A DNA stretch of 32,873 bases from an uncultured Acidimicrobiales bacterium (GCA_902805665.1 CADCTB010000025.1:1-32873), one strand, 5' to 3'; positions 22,073 through 30,489 are shown, counted from the stretch's first letter. The notes: generated by a model from the sequence alone, not told the origin. A program made the numbers and translations.

Positions 22073-23703
22073 GCTCGCATCGAGGCGTCGGTCGATCGCT
22101 TGCGAAGGCCGGCCTGGTGTTGTCCCTCTTGGTGGCGTGCAGCGGCTCGGGCGACGACCGGGTGATCAGCCCCGAGCCGGGCGGCGAGCAGCCCCGCCAG
22201 GGGGGCACGATCGTGATCGGCGCCGGGGAGCCGATCTGTGCCGATTGGTACGCACCCTGTGGCGCCGGCAGCAACGGAATTCTTGTCCAGCACACCCTTC
22301 CCGCGCCGATGAGGTTCGTCGACGGTCAACACCGCCCGACGGCCCTTCTCGCCGGCGAACCGGTGGTCGACGCCGGACCGCCCCAACGGGTCACGTACCG
22401 CATCAACCCCCAGGCGGTCTGGTCGGACGGGACACCCATCACGGCCGCCGACTTCCGTTACTCCTGGGAACAGGGCCGGGCCACGGACATCCGAAGCATG
22501 GGCGACATCGCCGCCGTCGACGATGCCGACCCGACGACGGCGGTCGTCACCTGGCGAGTGCCGAGCGGGAACTGGCGGGACCGTTTCCAGCCGATCCTGC
22601 CCAGACACCTCCTCGAGGGCAAGGACCGCAACTCGGAGATGAAGGACGGGTACCGATTCTCCGGGGGACCTTGGATGCTCGACAACTGGACCCGGGGCCA
22701 GGAGTTCAAGATCGTCCGCAACCCCCGCTACTGGGGGAAGCCCGCCCACCTCGACGCGATCGTTTCCAGGGTTGCCGATGTCCCCGGCAGCCGGCAGGCC
22801 TATAAGACCGGCCAGATGGACATGATCATGCCGCCCGGCGCCGACGCCTCCATCCAGGAGTTCAAGGACATGCCCGATACTGCGTTCGAACCGATACCGA
22901 GCTCCGGGTTCAGCTTCTTCGTATTCAATACGCAGCGGCCACCATTGGACCGAAGGGCATTCCGCCAGGCCCTCGCCTTTGCGACGGACCGCGACGCCAT
23001 CGTGGCGCAACTGGCCGGTCCGATCTTTCCGGACGCCCGCCCGACCCAGGCGCTGGCGACGGCGGCCATTCCCGAGTGGTACAGCGAGCCCTTCTCCCGC
23101 TACCGGCGCGATCTCACAAGGGTGGCCGAGCTGATGCGGGCCGACGGCTGGGCGAAGGGACCGGACGGCATCTGGGCCCGAGGCGATGTCCGGGCGCGGG
23201 TCGAGCTGAGCGTCTCTGTGAACGTGCCATTCCAGGTGCTCCTCGCCCAGATCGTCGAGAGCCAGTGGAAGGAGGCCGGCTTCGACGCCAACACGCGGGC
23301 CATCGGGGCCGCCGCGCTGCTCGGGGACCTGGTCCCCAAGGCCAACTACCAGGTGCTCTTCACCGGAGTCGGTTACCCCACCGACCCGAGCCAGTGCGTC
23401 CGCTTCTGTTCGGACAGAATCCCCACCGAGGCGAACGGCTTCTCGGGCGGGAACGTCAGCCGCATCGCCAGTCCGGTGCTCGACGACATCTGGCGGCAGG
23501 TCGACCGAGAGCTCGATCGGGGAAAGCGGCGGGACCTCGTTCGAAGAGGCCAGGAGGCGCTGGCCGAGGAGTTGCCGGCATTCCCCTTGAGCAGCATCCG
23601 AGATGTTGCAGTGTTCAACAGCACGAAACTCGGCGGGCCCGTGGCGCTGACCCCCCCATACGCGGGGCTCAGCGAATGGTTCTGCAAGTCCACGTGCGGG
23701 TGA
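22069..23703 (+). CDS. oligopeptide-type ABC substrate-binding lipoprotein, copy A
   Basis: 544 aa of the SBP_bac_5 family. A lipoprotein signal (LVLSLLVACSGSG, lipid-modified Cys in LVAC) anchors it outside the membrane. Family blocks include YRINPQAVWSDGTPITAADF, then RYSWEQ, NPRYWGKPAHLDAI, and a ligand-domain YLR-like section SFFVFNTQRPPLDRRAFRQA. It delivers peptides or similar solutes to DppBC-type permeases, plausibly those encoded at 16607-18549. The start ATG overlaps the DUF1059 stop. Nearly identical to 25323-26954 along its length, with scattered substitutions (for example MDMIMPPGADASIQEF versus IDMIIDAGADPSIQEV) that may change ligand choice. The long minus-strand ORFs across it are shadows. 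Confidence 0.93.
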   Translation: MSSHRGVGRSLAKAGLVLSLLVACSGSGDDRVISPEPGGEQPRQGGTIVIGAGEPICADWYAPCGAGSNGILVQHTLPAPMRFVDGQHRPTALLAGEPVVDAGPPQRVTYRINPQAVWSDGTPITAADFRYSWEQGRATDIRSMGDIAAVDDADPTTAVVTWRVPSGNWRDRFQPILPRHLLEGKDRNSEMKDGYRFSGGPWMLDNWTRGQEFKIVRNPRYWGKPAHLDAIVSRVADVPGSRQAYKTGQMDMIMPPGADASIQEFKDMPDTAFEPIPSSGFSFFVFNTQRPPLDRRAFRQALAFATDRDAIVAQLAGPIFPDARPTQALATAAIPEWYSEPFSRYRRDLTRVAELMRADGWAKGPDGIWARGDVRARVELSVSVNVPFQVLLAQIVESQWKEAGFDANTRAIGAAALLGDLVPKANYQVLFTGVGYPTDPSQCVRFCSDRIPTEANGFSGGNVSRIASPVLDDIWRQVDRELDRGKRRDLVRRGQEALAEELPAFPLSSIRDVAVFNSTKLGGPVALTPPYAGLSEWFCKSTCG

Positions 23704-23722
23704 CACGCACCAGCGCAGGGGT

Positions 23723-24219
23723 TTAGCCCAGCTCGGAGGCCTGAGCGGCGAGGCGGACCAAACCGAGGAGCTTCGAACTCCTCCGCCCTTCCCTGCTCGA
23801 GCGCCAGCTTGCCCATCTGGACGGCCCACGGGCCCACCTGGGCTGCGCCGAGGCTCAGGTGCGCGCAGCGAGGGCCTCTCCGTCGCCAAACCGGCGGTCA
23901 GAAGGGCGCGTGTGCCCCGCGACAGCAGATTGTTCCAATGGGCAGCAGGGTTCTTGTAGTTCGACCGAGCGGCTCCCACCCTTCTAAGGCCGTCGTCGAA
24001 CCCGGTCAGGTCGCCGAGCGTGAGTCTGGCCAACGCCCGCCCACGGCAAGCTGTGAAACCAGCGCCTCGGCCAGCTCGTCCTTGACGACGGGGCGCCTGC
24101 CGCTCGGAGACGAGGTAGACCCCGGAGAGCCTGCCGCTGGGTCCCAAGCGGTCCATCTCGACTGGGATGTCGTCGACGGCGATCTCCACGAGGCCGGCGA
24201 CTGAGATCCTCAGCGGCAG
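23723..24219 (-). pseudogene. remnant of a SARP-type regulator, copy A
   Basis: The minus strand reads IAVDDIPVEMDRLGPSGRL, then VYLVSER, matching the N-terminus of the intact regulator at 26974-30489. An extra base then shifts the frame, and the text jumps to RALARLTLGD and KNPAAHWNNLLSRG, which belong to the intact protein's C-terminal third. A further jump joins MGKLALEQGRAEEFE to the last residues LAAQASEL. The intact ATG is CTG here. It is therefore a dead copy with at least two large internal deletions. Confidence 0.85.
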
Positions 24220-24551
24220 ATCACCAACCTACGTCCGGCAACATTCGCCGGCCGATGGAAGTCCGTCTACAGCGGATCTACAGCTGTTTCCTAGGGTCTC
24301 GTTCGAGAAGCCGCACTGAGACAGCCTCCCCAGCCCCGGTGTCAAGGAGCTGAGGATGCTTGATGCTGACAACGCTGTTTCAACGCGAAACCAGGGGACG
24401 GAACACCGCCAACAATACCGCACCATCAACGAGAGAAGGAGCAAGAACGATGATGAAGGGCAGCCCTGATATGGCGCCGAGAACACAGCCAACCCACTTT
24501 TCCCGCAGTGCTCCGTCGGCAGGGTTGGACCGACACAACAACGGAGGCGAC
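24220..24551. other. intergenic region with operator and long leader
   Basis: Apart from the heptamer operator at 24265-24297, this stretch has no clear gene. A 37-codon ORF from ATG 24356 (MLDADNAVSTRNQ) follows AAGGAGCTGAGG, and another ATG at 24450 after AGAAGGAG is in frame with the downstream gene. Either could be a leader peptide or an alternative start. A leader of roughly 250 bases is unusually long for this locus. Confidence 0.4.
24265..24297 (+). promoter_or_regulatory. SARP-type operator and -10, PPNPA gene
   Basis: GTCTACA and ATCTACA are separated by GCGG (11-bp period), then nine bases, then TAGGGT (24292-24297). The sequence from the first heptamer to the -10 closely resembles the operator of the beta-barrel gene at 19416-19448. 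Confidence 0.75.
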
Positions 24552-25004
24552 ATGCCTATTCGACGTGTTCTGTTCTGGGTGCTGAGTTTGGGCCTGCTGT
24601 TCCTCGGTACCGGCTTCACAAACGGGGCCAGCGCGGACACGGGGTGCGGTGAGGACTGCGCTCCCGAACCCCTGAGCTCGTATTTCACTGAGCTGGCCGA
24701 CGCCACGCTCGTGTACTACCCGCCCAATCCCGCCACCGAGCAGTTGGTCAGCAGAGTCCTACGCGCCCGAGACGCGCTGTATCCGCCGAATCCTGCCCGA
24801 CCGCCGGCACCGATTCGGTCTTTCGCACTGCTGAACAGCTACTCGTACGAAGTGGAGGCCCTTGCGGGCACTCCGAACGGGGCAACGGAGACCGGTACCG
24901 CCCTTCTGCTCGGTGAAGCCTATGAGCTGCAGGGGCTGATAGCGGCTGCTTACCCGAGCTCGCATTTCCCGCCCAGCGCCTTCCATCCGCCCAATCCCGC
25001 TTGA
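24552..25004 (+). CDS. small secreted protein with three PPNPA repeats
   Basis: 150 aa with a signal peptide (MPIRRVLFWVLSLGLLFLG, cleavage near ASA-D). The mature protein begins DTGCGEDCAPEP and contains VYYPPNPATEQ, ALYPPNPARPP and a C-terminal AFHPPNPA, so an aromatic/His-PPNPA motif occurs three times, the last at the very end. I do not recognise a family. ATG 24552 follows GGAGGCGAC; the track ORF starts earlier (TTG 24360), and an alternative in-frame ATG is at 24450. The signal peptide directly after 24552 decides the start. The operator upstream puts it in the proposed SARP regulon, and it may share a transcript with the binding protein at 25323. Confidence 0.7.
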   Translation: MPIRRVLFWVLSLGLLFLGTGFTNGASADTGCGEDCAPEPLSSYFTELADATLVYYPPNPATEQLVSRVLRARDALYPPNPARPPAPIRSFALLNSYSYEVEALAGTPNGATETGTALLLGEAYELQGLIAAAYPSSHFPPSAFHPPNPA

Positions 25005-25190
25005 GACCTAGCGCAACAGCTGACCGCGGCTGCCGGCAAAGGCCGAAGAAGAAGCGGCCGTTCGCCGTTGAGATCGAGGCCAGCTGACCGCTCACGCCTT
25101 CGCCGAGGACTCGGCCCGCAAGAAGGTCGAGAAGGCGTTCGCAAGCGGCCGACCGCTCGGCGGCGATGTCAGCGCCGGAGTGTCGACCCA

Positions 25191-25326
25191 CGAGGTTGTA
25201 ACGCCTCGTCGCCCGTGCCCAGGACCACGCGCAGAGAGCGCATGGCATGGTTTGCTCAGAGGAAAGTCGTGCCGGCGCTGGCCCCTACACTTCGGCCTGA
25301 AAGACACTGAGGAGGACGGCGGATGA
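25191..25326 (+). pseudogene. decayed DUF1059 gene, copy B
   Basis: From about 25191 the DNA aligns with the second half of the DUF1059 gene at 21896-22072: CGCCCAGGACCACGCGCAG in copy A is GTGCCCAGGACCACGCGCAG here, and ACACTGAGGAGGACGGCGGA is shared just before the binding-protein start. Small indels break the frame and the CxCG-encoding 5' half is missing. The ATGA junction with the binding-protein gene is retained. Confidence 0.8.
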
Positions 25327-26954
25327 GTTCGCATCGAAGCGTCGGTCGGTTCCTGCCGGCGGCCGGCCTGGCGTTGACCCTCTTGGTGGCGTGCAGCGGT
25401 CCGGGAGACGACCGAGTGATCAGCCCGGAGCCGGCGGCCGAGCAACCCCGCCAGGGCGGCACCATCGTGATCGGCGCCGGCGAGCCAGCCTGTGCCGACT
25501 GGTACGCACCCTGTGGCGCCGGCAACAACGGGATTCTTGTCCAGCACACCCTTCCCGCGCCGATGAGGTTCGTCGACGGTCAACATCGCCCAACCGCTCT
25601 TCTCGCCGGGGAGCCGGAGGTTGAGCCCGGACCACCCCAACGCGTCACGTACCGCATCAATCCCCAGGCGGTCTGGTCGGACGGGACACCCATCACGGCC
25701 GCCGACTTCCGTTACTCCTGGGAACAGGGTCGAGCCACCGACGTCCGAGGCATGGGCGACATCGCCGGCGTCGACGATGCCGACCCGACGAGGGCGGTCG
25801 TCACCTGGCGGGAACCGAGTGGCAACTGGCGCGACCGCTTCCAGCCGATCCTGCCGAGACACCTCCTCGAGGGCAAGGACCGCACCGCGGAGATGAAGGA
25901 CGGCTACCGGTTCTCTGGGGGACCGTGGATGCTCGACCACTGGACCCGTGGCCAGGAGTTCAAGATCGTCCGCAACCCCCGGTACTGGGGGAAGCCCGCC
26001 CACCTCGACTCAGTGGTGTCGAGGGTGGTCGATATTCCCGGCAGGCGGCAAGCGTACAAGACCGGCCAGATCGACATGATCATCGACGCCGGCGCCGACC
26101 CCTCCATTCAGGAGGTCAGGAGCATGCCCGATACCGCGTTCGAACTTATCCCAAGCTCGGGCTCCAGCTTCTTCGTGTTCAACACCCAGCGGCCACCTTT
26201 CGACCGGTCGCCATTCCGCCAAGCGCTCGCCTATGCCACGGACCGCGACGTCATCGTGAGGCAGTTGGCAGGTCAGATCTTTCCCGATGCCCGTCCCACC
26301 CACGCGCTGGCGACGGCTGTCATCCCCGAGTGGTACAGCGAGCCCTTCGCCCGTTACCGCCGCGACCTCACAAAGGTGGCCGAACTGATGCGGGCCGACG
26401 GATGGGCGAAGGGACCCGACGGCGTCTGGGCCAGAGGCGACGTGCGGGCGCGGGTCGAGCTGAGCGTCGCCGCCGCCGTCCAATTCCAGGTGCTCCTCGC
26501 ACAGATCGTCGAAAGCCAGTGGAAGGAGGCCGGCTTCGACGCCACGACGCGGGCGGCCGGGCCCGCGCTGGTCGGGGACCTGGTCCCCAAGGGCAACTAC
26601 CAGGTGTACTTCACCGGAGTCGGTTACCCGACCGACCCAGGCCAGTGCGTCCGATTCTGTTCCAACAGGATCCCCACCGAGGCGAACGGGTTCTCGGGCG
26701 GGAACATCAGCCGCATCGCCAGTCCGGTGCTCGACGACATCTGGCGGCAGGTCGACCGCGAGCTCGATCGGGAGAAGCGGCGGAACCTCGTTAGACGAGG
26801 CCAGGAGGCACTGGCCGACGAGGTACCGGCCTTCCCTTTGAGCACTTTCCGGGATGTGGCCGTATACAACACCACGAAGCTCGGAGGGCCCGTGGCGCTG
26901 ACCCCCCCGCACGCGGGGCTCAGCGATTGGTTCTGCAAGACCACCTGCGGGTGA
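25323..26954 (+). CDS. oligopeptide-type ABC substrate-binding lipoprotein, copy B
   Basis: 543 aa, SBP_bac_5 family, with lipobox LVAC in LALTLLVACSGPG. It shares almost all blocks with copy A (YRINPQAVWSDGTPITAADF, NPRYWGKPAHLD, FFVFNTQRPP, and C-terminal LSDWFCKTTCG versus LSEWFCKSTCG). ATG at 25323 lies downstream of GAGGAGGACGGCGG, still overlapping the broken DUF1059 stop. I saw no heptamer operator in the 300 bases upstream, so expression may come by read-through from the PPNPA promoter at 24265. It is convergent with the regulator, 19 bases apart. Confidence 0.93.
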   Translation: MSSHRSVGRFLPAAGLALTLLVACSGPGDDRVISPEPAAEQPRQGGTIVIGAGEPACADWYAPCGAGNNGILVQHTLPAPMRFVDGQHRPTALLAGEPEVEPGPPQRVTYRINPQAVWSDGTPITAADFRYSWEQGRATDVRGMGDIAGVDDADPTRAVVTWREPSGNWRDRFQPILPRHLLEGKDRTAEMKDGYRFSGGPWMLDHWTRGQEFKIVRNPRYWGKPAHLDSVVSRVVDIPGRRQAYKTGQIDMIIDAGADPSIQEVRSMPDTAFELIPSSGSSFFVFNTQRPPFDRSPFRQALAYATDRDVIVRQLAGQIFPDARPTHALATAVIPEWYSEPFARYRRDLTKVAELMRADGWAKGPDGVWARGDVRARVELSVAAAVQFQVLLAQIVESQWKEAGFDATTRAAGPALVGDLVPKGNYQVYFTGVGYPTDPGQCVRFCSNRIPTEANGFSGGNISRIASPVLDDIWRQVDRELDREKRRNLVRRGQEALADEVPAFPLSTFRDVAVYNTTKLGGPVALTPPHAGLSDWFCKTTCG

Positions 26955-26973
26955 CACGCATCAGCGGAAGCGT

Positions 26974-29900
26974 TCAGCTCAGCTCGGAGGCCTGAGCAGC
27001 GAGGCGGGCCATACCGAGACCCTCGGCGGTCTCGACGGCGGACTTCAGGAGGGATCGAGCCCGCTCGGCGTCACCAGGTCGGCCTCGTTGCAGAAGCATG
27101 CGGCCGTACCAGTATCGGGTCCGGGCCAGAAGCGGTGGCGAACGGAGGCCGGTCTCGAGCTCGATCGCCGCGATGTAGTGGGCCTCGGCCTCGTCCCACC
27201 GGCCGAGGGTGGCGGCCAGCTGACCCAGGTAGCGGTCGACGGCACCAGGACAGTGGGCGCCCAGGCCGGAGACGGCGGCCAGTCCGGAGTAAGGAAGGTA
27301 CAGCTGGTACACCCGTTCGGCCAGGTCCACCTGCCCGAGGGCGACAACCGTCTCGGCCACGTAGGCGAAGCCCGTGCTCGTCATACCCCGGAGTACGCGC
27401 CGGAAGTCGTCGGCCGCCAGCTCCTCGAAGATCCGGTGGGCAGCGTCGTGCCGGCCGGTCTCTGCGTGCGTGCAGGCGAGCATCGCCCTGAGCGCGGTGT
27501 TTCCGGGGACGGCTGTGGAGATACGGACCATCTCACTCTCGAACTCCCCCGCACGTCCCTGCTCGAGCGCCAGCTTGCCCATCTGGATGGCCCAGGGATC
27601 AACCTGGATCGAGACCAGGTCCAGGTGCGCCGAAGCGAGCGCCTCCACCTCGCCGAACCGCCCGTCGAGAAGGGCGAGGGTGCCACGCCACAGCAGATCG
27701 TTCCACTGGGCTGCCGGGTTCTGAAGTTCGCCCGAGCGGACCTTCAACGTTCCCGCGTCGTCCTCGAACCGGGCCCGGTCGCCGAGGGTGAGCCGCGCCA
27801 ACGCCCGGGTACGACCCAGGCTGTGGAACCATCGACTTGGGCCGGCCACTGGACCGGACACCGTGCCGAGGGTGACCAGCTCATCTTCCAAGGCGAGCCA
27901 TTCGCTGGCGCGCGGTGACTCGTTGACGAACCACTTGCAGCCCACCAGCGCGGCGTGGACCGCGTCGGTGTCGCCCGACTCCCGAGCCAGCGCGAGTGCA
28001 GTTCGAGCCGTGGTCTCGGCGCCGCGGGCATCGCTATGACGAGCGCTCACCGCCAGGCCCGCCATCAGCCGGGCGCGGAGGTGCGGCGCTGATTCACCGA
28101 GGCCTTGCAGCGTCTCGTGGGCCACTTCGGCGACGTGGGTATCGATCCGGCCGGTCAGGAGATAGAGGCTGGTCGCCCGGGCCAGTTGCTCCGGCGACCC
28201 GAGCAGTTGTGCCGTTTCGACGGCGTCAAGGAGCGCCATACGGGCCCACCGAAAGTCCGGGACGATCATCAGGGTCTCGTAGCGGAGTAGGACGAGCTCG
28301 AAGCGCAGCGCGAGGTGAGCCGGCTCCGCCGGCGAAAGCACATCGAGGCCCGACTTCACATAGACCAGAACGTCCTCCCATGCCGACTTGTCGAAGGCCT
28401 GGCGGGCCGCGGTGAGGGCGTAGTTCCCCGCCTCGGTGGCAGCGCCGTCGGCCGCAGCCTCGACGAAGTGGTGGGCGAGCGACGGTAGACGGACGTCGTG
28501 ATCGCCGGGAAGCGACGCCAACGCATTCCCCACGTGGTGGTGCAGCCTGGCCCTACGCGTGGCCGTGAGCGCCGAATAGATGGTCTCCCGCACCAAGGCG
28601 TGGGCGAACCGGTAGTGGCCCGTCCCCATCTCGACGACGACCTGGGCCTCGACGGCCTGGTCGAGGGCGTCAAGGGCCACGTCGTCACCGGCCGGCCCGG
28701 TGAGGTGCTCCAGGAGCGCCAGGTCGAACTCCGCACCGATGACCGAGGCCATCGTCAGCACCCGATTGGCCGGCTCGGAGAGCCGGCCCAGCCGGCGGGA
28801 CAGCACGTCCCGGACGCCCTCGGGCACGCCCAGGTGCTCGGAGTCCTCGTAGTAGCTCCAGGTCCCGTCCCGCCGGTACACGACGCCGGTCTCGGCCACG
28901 TAGCGCAGGAACTCGCCCACGAAGAATGGGTTGCCGGCGGTGCGGGCGTGCAACGCCCGGGCCAGGGCGTGCTGGTCGATGCCGTCGGGGCTGCCGGTCC
29001 GCTCGACGAAGGCCGAGACCCCTTCCTCCTCCAGCCCCTCGAGCACGATCCGCTCGACGCCGGGCTCCCGCCACAGGTCGGCGAGCGTCGCGGCCAAGGG
29101 GTGGTCGGCTCCGACTTCGGTGTGGCGGTAGGTGCCGATGACGACTAGGGGGGCCGTCCTCGCCCGGGCCACGTGGCGAAGCAGCGCGAGGGTCGGAGGC
29201 GCGGCCCAGTGCAGGTCATCGAGCACGAGCAGGAGGGGGCCACGGTGCGTCGCCCGGTCGACCAGGTCCGCCACCGCCTGGAACAGCCGGTAGCGGTCGC
29301 CGTCAGAACCAGTGGCCAGCGGTGGCTGATCGGGGAGTCGGCGCATCAGCTCCGGCGCGACGCGGCTGACCTCGGCGCCGTGGGTGTCCACGTGGGCGCC
29401 CAACTCAGGCAGCGGGCAATGGGCCACGTAGTGGCCGAGGGCTTCGGCGAAGGGCTGATAGGCCACGCCCAGCTCCTCGTCGCAGCGCCCGTAGAGGACC
29501 CGGGCGCCGCTGGCGTGGGCCTCGCGGGCGAAGTCGGAGACCAGCGTCGTCTTGCCCATACCCGGCTCCCCGGCGACCAGCACGACCTGGCGGCCAGTCG
29601 ATGTCGCCCGCTCGAGGGCCCCCCGGAGGTGGTCGGACTCGGTCTTTCGCCCGACGAGGAAGCTGTGTGCTGTAGGGGCCAGGGCCAGCGGCAGCGGAAT
29701 CCGGGAGTCCTCCGATGTCTCGGGAGGCGCCTCGTCGCTCAGGAGGGAGATGTAGATGCTCTCGGTCGCCGCGGAGGGGCTGGCACCCAGTTCCTCGGCC
29801 AGAACCCGCCGGCAGCGCTCGTAGGCACGCAATCCCTCCGCCGGATTGCCTGCGCCGCGGTGGGCCGCCATCAGGGCCTGGTGGGCGGACTCGCGGAACG

Positions 29901-30489
29901 GCTCGAGGCCGACCGCCTGCTCGGCCGCCGCTATGGCGTCGGCCCACTGACCCGTCGCCACCGCGGCCTGGGCAAGCAGGTCGAGCCCACGCAGATGCAG
30001 CTCGCGCAACTCCGCTTCGCGTCGGTCGACCCAGACACCCGACCAGCCCGGCATGAACCTTCTGGCCGCCACCGCAACTGACGCCGCCGCCGCCCGGTAC
30101 GCGTCCTTGGCGTTGCCAGTGCCGAGCGCGGCGATGGCTCGCTCCAGGTTTGCCTGCGCTTCCTCCACGTCGACCACTGCGTCGGACGGGAGACGGACCT
30201 GGTAGGCGCCGAAGGCGCTGCTCAGCGCGACCGCGGGATCCATGCCGGCGGTGGCAAGGATGCTCCGCAGCTTCGAGGCGTTCCCGCGGAGCATCTGCTC
30301 CCAAGACCGGGGCAGCTGGTCTTCGCCCCACAACACCTCGGCGAGCTCGTCCTTGGCGACAGGGCGCCGCCGCTCAGAGACGAGGTAGACCCAGAAGAGC
30401 CTGCCTATGCGCCCCAGGCGGTCCATCTCGACCGGCACGTCGTCGACGGCGATCTCCACGAGGCCGGCGACTGAAATCCTCAGCGGCAT
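26974..30489 (-). CDS. SARP-type transcriptional regulator with ATPase and TPR-like regions
   Basis: 1171 aa. Residues 1-100 form an OmpR/PhoB-type winged helix (RRPVAKDELAEVLWGEDQLP). About 107-250 is a bacterial transcriptional activation domain (BTAD) with RRFMPGWSGVWVDRREAELR and PFRESAHQALMAAHRGAGNP. A P-loop GEPGMGKTT at 307-315 and a Walker B LLLVLDDLHW define an AAA/STAND ATPase, followed by a long helical TPR-like region to the end (MARLAAQASELS). There is no C-terminal LuxR helix-turn-helix. This is the large SARP architecture (AfsR-like); such proteins activate promoters with heptameric direct repeats. The 1305-aa track ORF extends upstream; ATG 30489 gives the normal N-terminus MPLRISVAG. 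It is the only intact regulator in the window. Confidence 0.93.
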   Translation of the reverse strand: MPLRISVAGLVEIAVDDVPVEMDRLGRIGRLFWVYLVSERRRPVAKDELAEVLWGEDQLPRSWEQMLRGNASKLRSILATAGMDPAVALSSAFGAYQVRLPSDAVVDVEEAQANLERAIAALGTGNAKDAYRAAAASVAVAARRFMPGWSGVWVDRREAELRELHLRGLDLLAQAAVATGQWADAIAAAEQAVGLEPFRESAHQALMAAHRGAGNPAEGLRAYERCRRVLAEELGASPSAATESIYISLLSDEAPPETSEDSRIPLPLALAPTAHSFLVGRKTESDHLRGALERATSTGRQVVLVAGEPGMGKTTLVSDFAREAHASGARVLYGRCDEELGVAYQPFAEALGHYVAHCPLPELGAHVDTHGAEVSRVAPELMRRLPDQPPLATGSDGDRYRLFQAVADLVDRATHRGPLLLVLDDLHWAAPPTLALLRHVARARTAPLVVIGTYRHTEVGADHPLAATLADLWREPGVERIVLEGLEEEGVSAFVERTGSPDGIDQHALARALHARTAGNPFFVGEFLRYVAETGVVYRRDGTWSYYEDSEHLGVPEGVRDVLSRRLGRLSEPANRVLTMASVIGAEFDLALLEHLTGPAGDDVALDALDQAVEAQVVVEMGTGHYRFAHALVRETIYSALTATRRARLHHHVGNALASLPGDHDVRLPSLAHHFVEAAADGAATEAGNYALTAARQAFDKSAWEDVLVYVKSGLDVLSPAEPAHLALRFELVLLRYETLMIVPDFRWARMALLDAVETAQLLGSPEQLARATSLYLLTGRIDTHVAEVAHETLQGLGESAPHLRARLMAGLAVSARHSDARGAETTARTALALARESGDTDAVHAALVGCKWFVNESPRASEWLALEDELVTLGTVSGPVAGPSRWFHSLGRTRALARLTLGDRARFEDDAGTLKVRSGELQNPAAQWNDLLWRGTLALLDGRFGEVEALASAHLDLVSIQVDPWAIQMGKLALEQGRAGEFESEMVRISTAVPGNTALRAMLACTHAETGRHDAAHRIFEELAADDFRRVLRGMTSTGFAYVAETVVALGQVDLAERVYQLYLPYSGLAAVSGLGAHCPGAVDRYLGQLAATLGRWDEAEAHYIAAIELETGLRSPPLLARTRYWYGRMLLQRGRPGDAERARSLLKSAVETAEGLGMARLAAQASELS

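Larger units (their letters stand above)
21941..24219. repeat. tandem module copy A (DUF1059 / binding protein / regulator remnant)
   Basis: The DNA from within DUF1059 through the binding-protein gene to the convergent regulator remnant matches 25191-30489 in the same order and orientation. Both protein and nucleotide text are nearly identical over long stretches. In this copy the regulator has lost most of its length. Confidence 0.85.
25191..30489. repeat. tandem module copy B (DUF1059 remnant / binding protein / intact regulator)
   Basis: Same order and orientation as 21941-24219. Here the regulator is complete and the DUF1059 gene is broken. The unrelated PPNPA gene lies between the two copies. 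Confidence 0.85.

Noticed and set aside
21817-24189. 790-aa minus-strand ORF opposite the binding-protein gene
   Set aside because: Only its first part is real regulator relic; the rest is antisense to an intact SBP_bac_5 gene and has no family signature. GC-rich DNA readily gives such shadows.
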